A DNA stretch of 64,000 nt from Macquaria australasica. Lineage: Eukaryota > Chordata > Actinopteri > Centrarchiformes > Percichthyidae. Shown here one piece after another: positions 38,369-49,080 of the stretch; the stretch's first letter is position 1, and every line of letters begins with the position of its first letter. The stretch is taken from assembly GCA_005408345.1 (NCBI GenBank), contig SEMN01000017.1, forward strand, positions 1,736,001 through 1,800,000, read 5' to 3'. The notes beneath the pieces were generated by a model. It ran no database searches. It saw nothing but the letters and a program-made list of their open reading frames with translations, and had not been told where the DNA came from. The position numbers and the translations under genes are program-made.

Positions 38369-38513
38369 GATGGATGGGTGGGTGTTAGGAGAGCACAGAG
38401 CGCAGATGACAGCGAATGGCGAAATTACCAAATTCCCATTCTTTGTGTGCAAAAACAACAACCCCTTTCTCCTCAATCAGCTTATGAGACAACTGCTGCT
38501 GATGTATGCTTGA
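38369..38513 (+). other. exon-like segment with a 47-codon open frame
   Basis: A pyrimidine-rich stretch ending 'attattttctag' (38367-38368 as AG) directly precedes G plus an ATG at 38370. The frame runs 47 codons to a TGA at 38511-38513. The sense strand shows balanced composition unlike its AT-rich surroundings. It could be a terminal exon or simply a conserved noncoding block. I do not recognise the peptide, and no upstream exon with a fitting donor was found. Confidence 0.2.
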
Positions 38514-41500
38514 ATCCCTCTTAGTCTCCCTCTAGTCCGCTTTACGAGCTCCACAAGCTGCTCAGAGCCTCTATAGAGCGTTAACTACCCAACCAGGGAG
38601 AAGGAGAGATTCCCATTATGCCCCCCCACTGTCACCAGTGACTGAGGAGCCACAACGCAAATCCTTTAGGTTGTTTATCTGGTCTCTTCAGCAAACTTCA
38701 TTGTGTCTTCTATCATTAGTTTCCTTAGTAGAGAGAGAGACATTTCTTCTGTTTGGGAGTGGCTGTGCAGTGTACAGCACCATCAAATAATGTCGCACAA
38801 TAATGTCTGTATAAACACGGGGGGAGAGTAACCCTGATGGATTACATCTGAATTTAAATGATCACACCTCCTTTTCTGCCATGCTTGAGATTTTTTACTC
38901 AAGTCCCGGTAGGATCGGAGAGTACAGTAAAGTACACAACTTCATTCAGAGATGCACGAATGAACTTTTCCACCATTCTTCTCTAAAGTAAAATTGCAGC
39001 TGCCATAACTGCCGCCTCCTGTCAATATCAGAATCCCATTGTACGCACGCTGTGAAGGACTGTGTATTTGGGGTCAAAGCTGCTAGCAAACATCCTCTTT
39101 AAAGTAAGATGTTGCTCCTAAGAAGCACTTTTTCATACCTTTCAGCGCAAATTTACTGTCAAACAATGGCCTGTTTTTTGTCGGCTCCTCTCCTTCTAAT
39201 TATCCTTTGGTGTGGAAATATATTTTTTTCTCTATTTTGCATTTTAAGAAGTGCTTGTTTCTCACAGTTTCCTGAAACTAGGCTCCAAAAATACAGTGAC
39301 TGAACAGCTATGGACTGTGTTTCCTGTAGACATTGAGTTTCCTGCCCTACCACACATCTCCAACAAGGAGAGCAGTACTGTCTGTGGAGCTTTCGTTCCA
39401 GCCGGATACCACCTGATTTCACTCATTATCCCGGCTCCTGAAATAGTCAGGCCTATTAAATCACTCTTTATCAAGACCATGGTTCATTAAATCAAGGAGA
39501 CTTTCAAACTGTCTCTGTGGAAAAAGCGTTCAGGAACCCTTTGTCATGCCTGTAGCTGACCACCTCGACTGTGGGAGAAGTCTTGATGAAAAAGTGCAAC
39601 AGCGAATAAAAAGAGGAGCTTAAGTAGACTTGAACCAGAGGTCAACATCCATAAATGATGGCCTGATGGACTGTGCAACTACAGTATGATTGATGAGTGC
39701 TTGTATTGTGGTGTGAGGTGCATGCTTGCATAGACTCCTGCTGGTGTTGTGATGCCCTGCTGACCTGTATGTCAACTGATTGATTTGACCGCTCTGCTGG
39801 GTTTTTTCTGTCTGTTGGTTGATTATTCTGCAGCGTCTCTTCAAGAGGTTTTCCTTCATTAAACACTACTTAATTTTTCTTTTAGCACTGATTGGAATAT
39901 TTTAAATCATTAGGACTTGTAACATGTTGTTTTGCATTTCATAAAACACATCTGATTATGCTAATTAACTGCATTTTAATGCGTCAGTATCTGGCTTGTC
40001 TATGAAGTCAGGTTAGGAGGGGAATGGTAACTCCAGCAACAAGAATCTATCAGGGCTTTGGTGCCCCTTGAGAGAAAGTTTTTGACAAGTCTTGGCTACA
40101 GTCAGGAGAAGCTAAAAACACAAAGGGAAACCGAAAACACAAAGGGATGCACTAGGTTGCCACAAATATCCGTACAGCCAAACCAGAACAGAAAACAGGA
40201 AATGCAAATAGAGAAAACTGATTCTGAGCAACTCAGCGATTATGGTAATCAAATTACGTAATCATGTTGTGCTTAACCGAGCAAATATCCAAAGGCCTTG
40301 GAGCATCGCTTCCATTAAACCAGGATGTATTTTATATACCCAGTACAAGCGCTCCCATAAATAGATTCACTGTAAACATGAATGCCGAAGTAGGGAAACC
40401 ACTAGAGCAATTATACTGCAATCTATAATATCTATAATGTTCTGGGAAAGTGCCATCTGAGGGAGTATGGATGGAGACAATCTCAAGGTCTTTCTTATAG
40501 GTAGTACATCATCAAAGCAAAAATATACAGTACATTGACTGAAACAATATCTCTTCTGGCTTTTTTCGTTTTGATAAAGATGAGCACCCGTGCTGAATCA
40601 GCTTGCCTCGCAGCATCTTCAGTTGCCCCTTCACAGAAAGAGCAATGAGGCTGACATCCACACCTCTGAAATGCATTTCTTTAGCTGCAATCAATCTTTT
40701 CCAACACTTGATACAGTAAGGTGATCCTCTGCTCACAAAAATGGAACAACACACACATTGATAACTACTGCAGGATGCTGACAATGCCTTTATTCACACA
40801 TGTTTATGATACTTTTACGACAAAAGGCATGATTGGAGAAATTGAAGTCCAGCATTATATTTCTGCCAAGCAGCACTGATCACGCCAAACTCGGATATTA
40901 CCCATGCAGAGCCACAATATACACATGCCAACCATGAGGGCAAGATTTGGCATGAAACTCATGCCAAGATACTTGATCCACCCAATATTGCATCATCCTG
41001 TGCAGATCCACTGCAATTATGCAAATATGTTGCTGTGTTTATGGAAATACCTTACGCTGCATGGATTATACTGCCACATTAACCCACACATACAGATGCA
41101 CCAGGTCACAGAGAAATGAGAAGGTCAACAAATGAAAAATACAATGGGAAAAAAAAGTGGGACAGATAGGACATCCTTATCTTGTTCCCACAGCCAGCTG
41201 CCTCCTGAGCCACAACAGCATAACCTGACAAATCTTTCTGACTGACAATCGTGTAATAAAGAAGGACTTACAAGTGTATCTACTATGAGGAAGGAAATCT
41301 GACAACTCTGATTATGAGCGACTGACAGATGCTGCATCGCTGTTGCATCGAGAAATGTGTTCAGTATGAGCTTCATTTAAAATTCCAAGCTATGGAGACT
41401 CACAACTCTCAGTGATTTATGCCCCGAGCCTGCGTTCAGAGGTCACGTCGACACAGTGAATTATATAAAAATTATGATTTGAGAAGGCTCGCTCAACATT

Positions 41501-42730
41501 CATGTAATGTTTTACTATGTTTTAAAGCAATATATACTGTGACTTAAAAAAATGCATGCAAATTATGAAAAAGCTCACATTTCAGGATTTTCTGTTCAGA
41601 AAGTTCCCTTTTTCTGAAAGCATGCACCCTCGCCTAAATTGGTCTTTTTTAAAATACAACTTTTGCCTTAAACAGCAAAATAAAATGTTAATTATGAAAT
41701 ACAGTATGAACATGTTTCTGAATGTTTATTTTTAAAATAAAGAGCTCCATGTTGATCAATCACTGTTAGAAAGTTTTAGAAATGTTGCACAATTTGTCTG
41801 TAGCTGTCATGATGTCAGCTAACTTATATTCCCCACACAGGCAACACATTATTTCCACTCTTTCTGACAAAGGTCTGGCTGAATTATCAGGTAGCTCTGA
41901 TTTCATATGCACACACACTTGACTTCAAGGAGAAAGTGCTGTCAACATCACGATAAATGCATCAGTTACGCAAGCGAGAGCCATGGCGAAAGATCTAATA
42001 CTGACAGATAGAGCATCTGCTGTGCATTCACTGGACATTTGCTGCTAAATTAGCCCCATATAATGGCTGAGTTAAGAGCAGTATCTTGTTTCACTTATGA
42101 TCTAAACAAAGCACAGTGTAATGACTTGCATGCATTGATGAGAAACATATAAAGTGAGATAACTGAAACGTAATGGGGTGAAACATGGAAAACGATTGTG
42201 ATGAAAAGATAATACACGTGTGATTATATGTCTTCTATATACCATAACTCACAGGCTTTTCACTGACCCTTAACAAACACAAACAGAGTAATCCAAACAA
42301 GAACTGACGACCACCTTTTCATGCATTTTCTATGAATACTGCTGCTTGAGTAATATCTCATGAAATATTCAATTTTGGTCTTTAATGCACCCGAGTACTG
42401 AGACAGGACATGTCTTTTATTACATAATCAACTGTCTGGGAGCTGGAGTATCTCTGTCAACCAACAGTATTCATTTCAATCCGTGCATCTAAAATGTGTG
42501 ATTATACTGCACATCAAACATGAAGTGTTGAAAGCTCTGGAGAGCAGTTAGTCCTCTGATTTCTACAGAAGGGAAATAGCTGAGGCTTGATCAAGCTGCT
42601 CATTATTCCAGCATGTTCTGATCATTCTGTGCCTTCTTGTCCCAGTTGTTGGTGTCTGATTGAGCTTCAGTCTCTACTGGTGATGTAACGCAAAGTGTAT
42701 CGTTAGCGCTGTAGTTTGCTGTGTGAAAAC
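38514..42730. other. noncoding stretch, presumed intron of the minus-strand gene
   Basis: If the first exon at 43345-43365 is real, this DNA lies downstream of it on the minus strand and would be first intron. Frames such as 40512-40784 (minus, 90 codons) and 39159-39422 (minus, 87 codons) lack domains and clear splice flanks. I could not identify exon 2. Confidence 0.4.
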
Positions 42731-42757
42731 TGACGTCAAAGTGCATGACGTCACGTG
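42731..42757. promoter_or_regulatory. paired CRE sites with overlapping E-box
   Basis: The perfect palindrome TGACGTCA occurs at 42731-42738 and again at 42746-42753. The second overlaps CACGTG at 42752-42757. CREB/ATF factors bind the first motif, and USF/TFE-type bHLH-ZIP factors bind the second. The cluster lies about 600 bp downstream of the candidate first-exon donor, inside the presumed intron 1. Another CACGTG sits at 42845-42850. Confidence 0.55.
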
Positions 42758-42870
42758 AGCATGCATGTTAAGAAACTAATGATTAGTTGTTCCCAGTGTC
42801 GAGGCTACCCTGCTTACCTCCTGTTTACGTTTGTCACGCACCTGCACGTGCATTAGGCGCGCTACAGTAG

Positions 42871-42890
42871 CTCTCTCTCTCTCTCTCTCT
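42871..42890. repeat. (CT)10 tract
   Basis: A short CT dinucleotide run next to the regulatory cluster. Confidence 0.9.
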
Positions 42891-43344
42891 CCCTGTCTCT
42901 GTTTTCTCAATGAAGATCGTAAATAATGTAGGGTATAGCTGACTAAGTGGAGTAGGTGCATTTATAGTTCCTTGGTCATCCCTTCTCGTCAATTTAAGCA
43001 ATTTTGCCAAAACCCCAAAGCCTCGCTCTCTTTTCAGCTGATCAGAGCAAATGTCCCTCAGTTAGGTAAGCGGTGAAAATGAGCAAAATGAGTGTTGCCC
43101 ATTCTTAAAAACACTATGCATGTCTCTGTCCCTGTTGTCAGCGTACAGTTAGTTGATCGCAGAAACCTCTACTTGCCTCGGACTAACCGTGGTTACCTCA
43201 TATCCCTTGTGTAATAAATGCCCTTGACATGAACTGGGCTGCATGTAGAGGTGCGCCCTGTTCACATCAGTTTATTTGTTCCATCACAACTAAAACAGTT
43301 CCTCTCCATGGACAATGAACAACCATAAGAGGCTGCCTTCTTAC

Positions 43345-43365
43345 CTGTAAATGCCCCTGGTACAT
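43345..43365 (-). CDS. candidate first coding exon of an unidentified gene
   Basis: On the minus strand an ATG at 43363-43365, with A at position -3, opens the seven codons MYQGHLQ. The exon ends at 43345 with CAG, followed at once by GTAAGAAGG, a near-perfect splice donor. The junction is phase 0. The exon sits at the downstream edge of a CpG-rich block with a TATA-like element, which is what a vertebrate promoter and 5' UTR should look like. The gene would run toward lower coordinates. I do not recognise the peptide and located no exon 2, so the product is unknown. The alternative is that the exon is entirely noncoding. Confidence 0.45.
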
Positions 43366-43460
43366 ATTGAGCACACAGTCAGTCGCGGATCTCTCCGTCA
43401 GTGGATCTTTAGACTTCTTCCACACTTGTGAAGCAGAGAGTCAGACTGGGAGCGCGGACG

Positions 43461-43559
43461 TTAAAAGCTGCAGCAGAGTTTTTGGACAGGAGGTCCGGAG
43501 GAGCGCACAGAGCGGAGCTTTCCTCTCCTCAGGTGCTGAAGCTGACACTTTGTGCTCAT
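43461..43559 (-). other. upstream ORF 2 in the leader (32 codons)
   Basis: An ATG at 43557-43559 on the minus strand opens 32 codons ending at 43461, entirely within the presumed 5' UTR. It ends about 95 bases before the candidate main ATG, leaving room for reinitiation. The peptide is basic and unrecognised, and is probably regulatory by position, not by sequence. Confidence 0.35.
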
Positions 43560-43731
43560 CCAGGATTTCTCCGCGCGGTGACACAGAGGCGCGCCGAGCG
43601 CAAGAGGAGTGCGACGTCGGACAGCACTTTTGCCTGTCCTCACAGTGTGCTGACGCTGGATTACGACAAGTACAGTTTTGGGTTATTAAAAGGCAGCCTT
43701 GCAGTCCTTGTAGGAAAAAACCCACCGCGAT

Positions 43732-43743
43732 TTAAGTCTTCAT
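43732..43743 (-). other. upstream ORF 1 in the leader (3 codons)
   Basis: A minimal ATG-AAG-ACT-TAA unit lies in the presumed 5' UTR. Together with the 32-codon ORF it suggests that translation of the main frame could be restrained. That is inference, since the transcript start is not proven. Confidence 0.35.
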
Positions 43744-43890
43744 CCTGAACGTACTGCAGCTGTCCACGTATCTCTCCTTCTCTCTCTGGCTCTCACCTCG
43801 CCTCTGTCTCCCTCTCTCCTCTCCTCCTCTCTCGGCTGTGGTTTAAATGTTTTGACGCTCCTCCGGGTTCAGTCTCTTCTTATAGTGCGC

Positions 43891-45054
43891 TCCTCTTTCC
43901 TGTTTTGCTAACTACTCCCTCTGACCCAGCCCTCTGGTGCCTCCTCCAGTGCTGACGTACTCCACAAAGAGGCACACAAGAACATTTCACTCACACTTCA
44001 GAGCATGTTCAGGAAAACACACTGAACATGTCCAAAATGTACATTTATTTTGGAAGTATCCATTCATCTGTAGTTATATACAGCATATATTTAGCCTTTG
44101 TAGCCTGTAAACAACACATAGCAACACATAGCAAGTTTGTGTGAAATATTTTTCAGTATCTTTAATTCTTTTTAGATGAATTATACATATGTTGGTGAAT
44201 TCCTGTGGATTTTCAACATATGTTTATGTTCTTCTCTCAGTTCTCTGTTGCATATTATTATGCAACATATTGAGCAATTTCCTAATTAACACCAAAACAT
44301 GTTATGTTTGAAAGAGCATGATAACTGCATGTGATGGACAAATTAGTTCTCAGCTATCCAATTAGTGGAAGAAACAATTATATAACCAAAACTATGTAAG
44401 TCATATAGTTTCCAGGTAATTATGTAGGAGAACTTGAACAAATTACCCTGCATCAGTGTGTGAAATACTTTCTTCTTCTTCTTCAAACAAAACCATCAAC
44501 ATCAGCCACACATTAACAAACACAATTTTCATCCTATATGCTTATATGAAGCAAAAGACATAATAAATGTTATTAAAACATTTTCACAAATTTGCAAAAT
44601 GGTAAGACATTTTTCGTCTTCTGTTCCGCTTGTTTCCAGTTTTTTAAACCGACCCGTTACCTGCAGTTATCTCTAATTCAGGTCCAGACCCGACCCGACC
44701 TGACATGTTAGTGTAAGACTCACGATCTGACCAGTAGGCTAATCAAATACGCTCCGAGCCAGCTGCTGGGCAGTACAGGCAAAAACTGCAAGGGTGCACA
44801 ACAGGGAACTAAATTAATGTTAATAAATAAATGAATAAACAAATAACAGCACAATGACATGTGCCAGGTAATCTTGGGTAGATTGTGCAGCCAAGCATCC
44901 TGCACGTTTTCAGTAAATTGTTTTCGCTTCACTTCCTCCAAGTCAGACCAACTTGATGGCCCATGTCAATTTATTGGGTAATACATGTAGATGGACACTC
45001 CTTATTGTTGTGTCTCATCAAGTGTGTTAAGTTGGAATCATTTGGTTAGGCTTG
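43891..45054. other. noncoding stretch, upstream of the candidate promoter
   Basis: On the minus strand this would be 5' flanking DNA of the candidate gene. It is AT-rich. A 'gacccgacccgacct' block at 44640-44700 is related in reverse to 32545-32610. No exon seen. Confidence 0.5.
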
Positions 45055-45503
45055 GTTTTGTGTTCCTGTCTTGTCATTTCAGGTTTTATTTTGTATTCAC
45101 ATCTTCCTCTTGTTTCAGGTCCCTTTACTTCCTGCCCTCGTGTTTCCCGCCAGTTTGATTATCTTTCCCCGCCCAGATTGTTTGCACCTGTGTCCCATTA
45201 CCTTGCGTATATATTGTCTGCGTCTTCCCCCTGTTCTGTGCCAGTTCGTCGTGTTTCGTCTGAGAACAAGCCAGCGTTTCCTTGTGCCTCGAGAATTGTT
45301 ATGTCCATGAGTTTCAGTGAGATCTTTATAGTATCACTTTTCCTAGTGTGATTTTGAGTTCTGTTATCTTTCCACGGAAGTGAGTTTTTTATTGGATAAC
45401 TTTGTCTACCACAACCCGTGTGATTGTGAGTTTGGACATTTTATTAAAGAGAGTTTTGTTTTAAGAGTCTGCCTCTGAGTCCTGTGATCCAGTCCTTGTC
45501 ACT
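45055..45503 (+). repeat. LTR-like block of the gypsy element
   Basis: A T/C-rich block with 'cacctgtgtccc' wording, a downstream ATTAAA polyadenylation-type signal at about 45445 and an end at '...ccttgtca', where gag-like sequence begins shortly afterwards. The left boundary is uncertain, and the primer-binding site is not obvious. Confidence 0.5.
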
Positions 45504-45572
45504 TATAACCAGTCAGAGAGCTAGAATAAGCATGGCGAGGTCCAGGTTAGCACACCTATTCATGCAATAGGC

Positions 45573-45860
45573 TACGATGCCAAAAATATTTTCAAGTCGT
45601 TCATCTTTGTAAGAGGGAAGCAAGAGGACAACTGCGACACAGTGCTAGCTGAATTCGATGAGTACTTCTTACCAAAGAAAAACACTATACATAAGAGAGC
45701 GTGCCTCCACCAGCGAGTGCAGAAGCCGGGGGAAAAAGATGAGTCCTTCATCAGAGCAGTCTGAGTTGAGTGAGAATGGTGACTTACAAATAAAGATAAG
45801 ATAAAAAGAGCGAACATATCGGAGACAGACTGGTTGTTGGCAAGACCGTGAGAAAGAGCA
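45573..45860 (+). pseudogene. gag-like capsid fragment (broken)
   Basis: A frame opening at 45573 shows capsid-type wording: EFDEYFLPKKNTIHKRA, then a Gln-rich stretch and ESFIRAV. This matches the pattern of gypsy-type Gag in which an Asp-Glu motif precedes an Arg-rich helix. The frame shifts near 45760, after which a DRLVVGK-type motif (the usual continuation) appears in another frame. Neither a start nor a nucleocapsid knuckle is visible. Confidence 0.6.
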
Positions 45861-45902
45861 TGGGGACAGTTTAAACAGACCACGTCAAGATCCACCTACG
45901 AG

Positions 45903-46190
45903 TGCGAGCTGTACCATACGCCGCACACACAGCCAGAAGAGTTCCTCTGTCAGTTATACCTAAAGTTCAAGCCGAGTTGCAGGGAATGGATGAGCAAAAG
46001 ACTTAGATATCAACAGCCAACAACAGAGGAGTCACTGGCCGAGCTGTACAGTTCGACAGCCTTCACATCTCTGGACGCAGCTTCAGGTTTCCTGTAGATA
46101 CCACTGCATGAAGGGAGTAGCCTCCTAATGTGTATCACACCTTTTGGGAGGTATTGATTCAAGCACCTGCCTTTTGAAATGAATATCGCT
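45903..46190 (+). pseudogene. pol fragment: linker and N-terminal RT (broken)
   Basis: The frame at 45903 carries the pre-RT linker wording ARRVPLSVIPKVQAEL. It ends in a stop at about 46003. After an apparent deletion, RT palm motif A appears as FTSLDAASGF (about 46060-46090), followed by ITPFGRY and LPFEMN motifs, with two in-frame stops. The catalytic YxDD region is missing. Confidence 0.7.
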
Positions 46191-46227
46191 TTAGACATAT
46201 GGTTACAGGATAGGGGGCATCCTACAG

Positions 46228-47031
46228 ATGCACAGAGAAAGCTGGAAGCCAGTTGCATATTGTTCCAGGAGACTGACAGATGCAGATGCCAGGCACACGC
46301 AAATTGAGAAGAAAGTTTTAGCAGGAGGAGGGCCTGAAAGGTTCCCAAAGTACCTGGTAGACATGGACAGATTCCGGCTAATCACTGAGCACAAGCCTCC
46401 TTTGCCACTGATTAACAGTAAGGATTTGGACACTGTACCAGTGTGATGTCAGAGACTCCTGATGCGGCTGATGTGGTTCAATGCCAAAGCGGAATATCCA
46501 CCAGGAAAAACACTGGTTGTTGCTGATGCATTGCCACGCAGCCCATTAAAGGACAGAGACAACACCACAGAGACAGAAGGTGCTTGTCATGTAAATGCTG
46601 TCACTCACAGTTGGCTAACATCACAGCGCAAACTGGACATAATACAGTCTGCTGCGCAGAGGGATGAGCAGCTGGAAAGTGTACTGAAGCTGATCAAGGA
46701 TGGATGGCCTGAATGATTGAGTAGCATCACACACAGTGCAAAAGACTATTACACGGTGAAAAACTCATTATAGACATGTGAGGGCCTTATCACACCAGGC
46801 TGTCACATTGTAATTCTACAGTCAACGAGACAGGAAATGTTAGAGCACATACATGATGGACATCAAAGCCTGTCAAAATGCAGAGAATGGGAAAATGAAA
46901 CTGTGTGTTGGCAGTTCAAACAGCACAACGCATCCTCAAACAAGATGACCAACACATTAGCATTAATGTGCTACAGAGCAACACAGACGACTTCTACTGG
47001 TGTCCTGAAAGATTCACTGTTGATACAGTGA
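46228..47031 (+). pseudogene. pol fragment: RNase H and integrase remnants (broken)
   Basis: One reading frame, interrupted by stops, first shows the RNase H region: WKPVAYCSRRLTDAD, then IEKKVLAGG, ITEHKPPLPLI and, after a stop at about 46446, LMWFNAKAEYPPGKTL and ADALPRSPL. Next comes an integrase H2C2-type zinc region (LEHIHDGHQSLSKC) at about 46837-46880. The end of the frame has LALMCYRATQTTSTGV, a C-terminal integrase motif, so the catalytic DDE core between them has been deleted. Confidence 0.75.
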
Positions 47032-47089
47032 GATCGCTTGTGGAGTAGCAGCAGATCTCATAAACCCCATGTTTTATTATTGTGAGAAG

Positions 47090-47548
47090 TGAGACATCAG
47101 TGAGGAGGAGCAGAATCGCAGAGTATTATTTTGCCTGTATAGGTTGCAGAATTATAGCCTGGCCACCTGGCGAATATTACAATATTAACTCTCTTTTAGT
47201 TGAGGGACTCTTTAGCTGCTAAATGCTGCAGTTTCTTCACCAGCTAGTTGCTAATCGTCTCTGTCTGCTGCTTGGTGCTGAGCAGGTAGAATACAGTGGG
47301 TTTTTCTGCTGAAAACAGCTGCCTGCTGTGGCAGAAAACAACTCTATGAGAGCAGTGAGAGTGAACCAAAACAGTCAAGTTGTCACAGCTAAACAATGAG
47401 CTGAAACTCGCTTTAAAGCTCTGTAAAGCTGAAGGGAGCTGCAGATTCAGGTGATAAATCTTTGTAGGTTCATCACTACGAGCGACAACTTTCACATTGT
47501 CATTTCATTCATTGTTACTATGAAAATATCAATTATAGCCTCTTTAAG
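47090..47548. repeat. probable non-autonomous repeat ending in CTTTAA
   Basis: The block includes 'cagctagttgctaa', 'gtctgctgcttggtgctg', 'ctgcctgctgtggcagaaaac' and 'cactacgagcgacaactttc', then ends 'attatagcctctttaa'. I recall this order from percomorph interspersed repeats. No coding capacity. The left boundary is uncertain. Confidence 0.5.
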
Positions 47549-49080
47549 GATACCTTTATTTTGGTACGCAACTTGTTATAATGTGCTGTTAAGCCATTAC
47601 ATGATATATCCTGCATCTATATTATAAATAACCTCAGTGGTGGATCATTTTTATTCTCACAGAATAACAATGTGTGGCGATCCATTCACACTTCTTTTGC
47701 ATTGTCTCTTCTATAATAAAGAAAATGCATGATTTCACGAGTTCACCATATGTTTTGCATGCAAACCCTTTTCTTGTCTTGCAACTGCTCATTAGATGTA
47801 GTTGAATAGCAAAGGATCACAACGTACCACCATCTGGACAGCTACTAGTATACAGGTCAGATGTTACCACTAAAACTTCTCACACTGGCGGCTCCAGATG
47901 GCAACAAGAGGTGACTAACAATATGAACTTCATTGCCAAGAAATCATGTAACGGGATGTAACATGCACACAGCGCTCTCGTGTCTGTTGCCTGTCAGGAG
48001 GCAAAGGATCTAATATCAGTGAGTCTAGTTTTCTCGTTATAGAGCGCTCAGCCTCTCCTGATCAAGAGACGAGTCCTATTTCACTCTTTATTTTTGATCT
48101 GTCACTTCTTGTGTCCACACCTGACGCCAGAAATTTTGGGAGCAAACAGAGTTTATGTCTGAGGCCCACATTTTTACAAATAATATCAGCATGTGAAAAA
48201 CAAATTTCTTCTCCACTTTTACTGGTATTTAAACCTCAGTGAGTATGAAAAAAAATACTCTGCTATAATTAACACACTGTCATTTATAATGATTTGAATC
48301 TGTTCCTATGTAGCAACCACCCAAACCTCAAACTCTCAGTATTATATGTTGTACAACAACAGGAACGCGGCAGCAGTCCTCTCCAACCGCAGTGTTTTGA
48401 TATTCTCATGCCTCACCAGATGAAAACACATCCAGCCCCCGGGCATGAAAGTCAGCATGATTATTAGGCCTTGTGTTTCTGCGTACATTGTTTGCCAGAA
48501 ATACACACATATAAATTTGCCAGGCTGTGTATCAATAGATTCTCATTCTTTCATATTCCCTACCACGTGTTTTTATCAATGAATAATAATTACACATTCA
48601 TGCTCACGTTATGTGAGATGACAGACGTGTACGTGCTGGCCTCTGAGTCCATTTTTAGATTTCATCAGACTGTGGTTCTGCGTTTTTGTTTTTCCTCCCT
48701 CAGCCATCAATCTCCTTCTGTTGACAGACACAAGGAAAACATAATTAATGTCATAATGAGGAGAATTACTTCTCCGTACAAGGGACCAGACAGCCAGTGC
48801 TCTCTGACGGACAAATTATTTCAGTCAAATTGAAATGTTTTATCTGCCTCTGAAATGTACCAGCTGAAAGAGAGAGACACTGATTTTTCATCAATGCTGA
48901 GCAGGAAATTGAGTGAAAAAATCATAATTGGAGTCACAAGTTCCATGTGTATGTTATGCCACAGGCTTGGGAATTTCTACCAGCTGTCTTCAATAAATAT
49001 AACTTGATTTGAACCTTTAAGCAAATTAGTCTGGGGCACACACTGTTGCCAGATGAATACCTTGTATCATAAATTAGCTA
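47549..49080. other. noncoding stretch, no gene recognised
   Basis: One 120-codon frame (48471-48833) has no recognisable domain and no splice flanks. Otherwise unremarkable. Confidence 0.5.

Larger units (their letters stand above)
43366..43890 (-). promoter_or_regulatory. CpG-island promoter and 5' UTR, minus strand
   Basis: Dense CpG wording (GCGCGGACG, CCGCGCGG, GCGCGCCGAGCGC, GCGACGTCGG) fills 43380-43640 in an otherwise CpG-poor window. On the minus strand a TATAAG box lies at 43879-43884, predicting initiation near 43850. The leader that follows is GA-rich (43780-43835) and about 490 bases long. All of it leads into the ATG at 43365. The opposite strand has no comparable start-plus-donor arrangement. 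This is the best-supported host-gene signal in the window. Confidence 0.6.
45055..47040 (+). mobile_element. eroded Ty3/gypsy LTR retrotransposon
   Basis: An LTR-like block is followed, in the correct gypsy order, by gag-like, RT, RNase H and integrase fragments. The fragments are much closer together than in an intact element of several kilobases, so large parts (rest of gag, protease, most of RT, integrase core) have been deleted. Stops and frame changes interrupt what remains. I see no 3' LTR before unrelated repeat DNA starts at about 47090. The copy is not functional. It is described here only by position and motif. Confidence 0.8.

Noticed and set aside
42811..42870. minus-strand exon candidate with donor at 'cttac' near 42820
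   Set aside because: The upstream acceptor would lie in a GA run with no pyrimidine tract.
43038..43065. 28-nt plus-strand microexon between 'ctcttttcag' and 'gtaagcgg'
   Set aside because: Both splice signals are good, but the segment is tiny, has no partner exons and lies opposite the candidate minus-strand gene. Chance cannot be excluded.
43441..43725. 94-codon minus-strand frame in the same island
   Set aside because: It opens on GTG and not ATG, ends inside the leader, and lacks any domain.
43367..43748. plus-strand frames of 106-122 codons in the CpG island
   Set aside because: GC-rich DNA has few stops. The start, donor and TATA-like evidence all point to the minus strand, where this is leader sequence.
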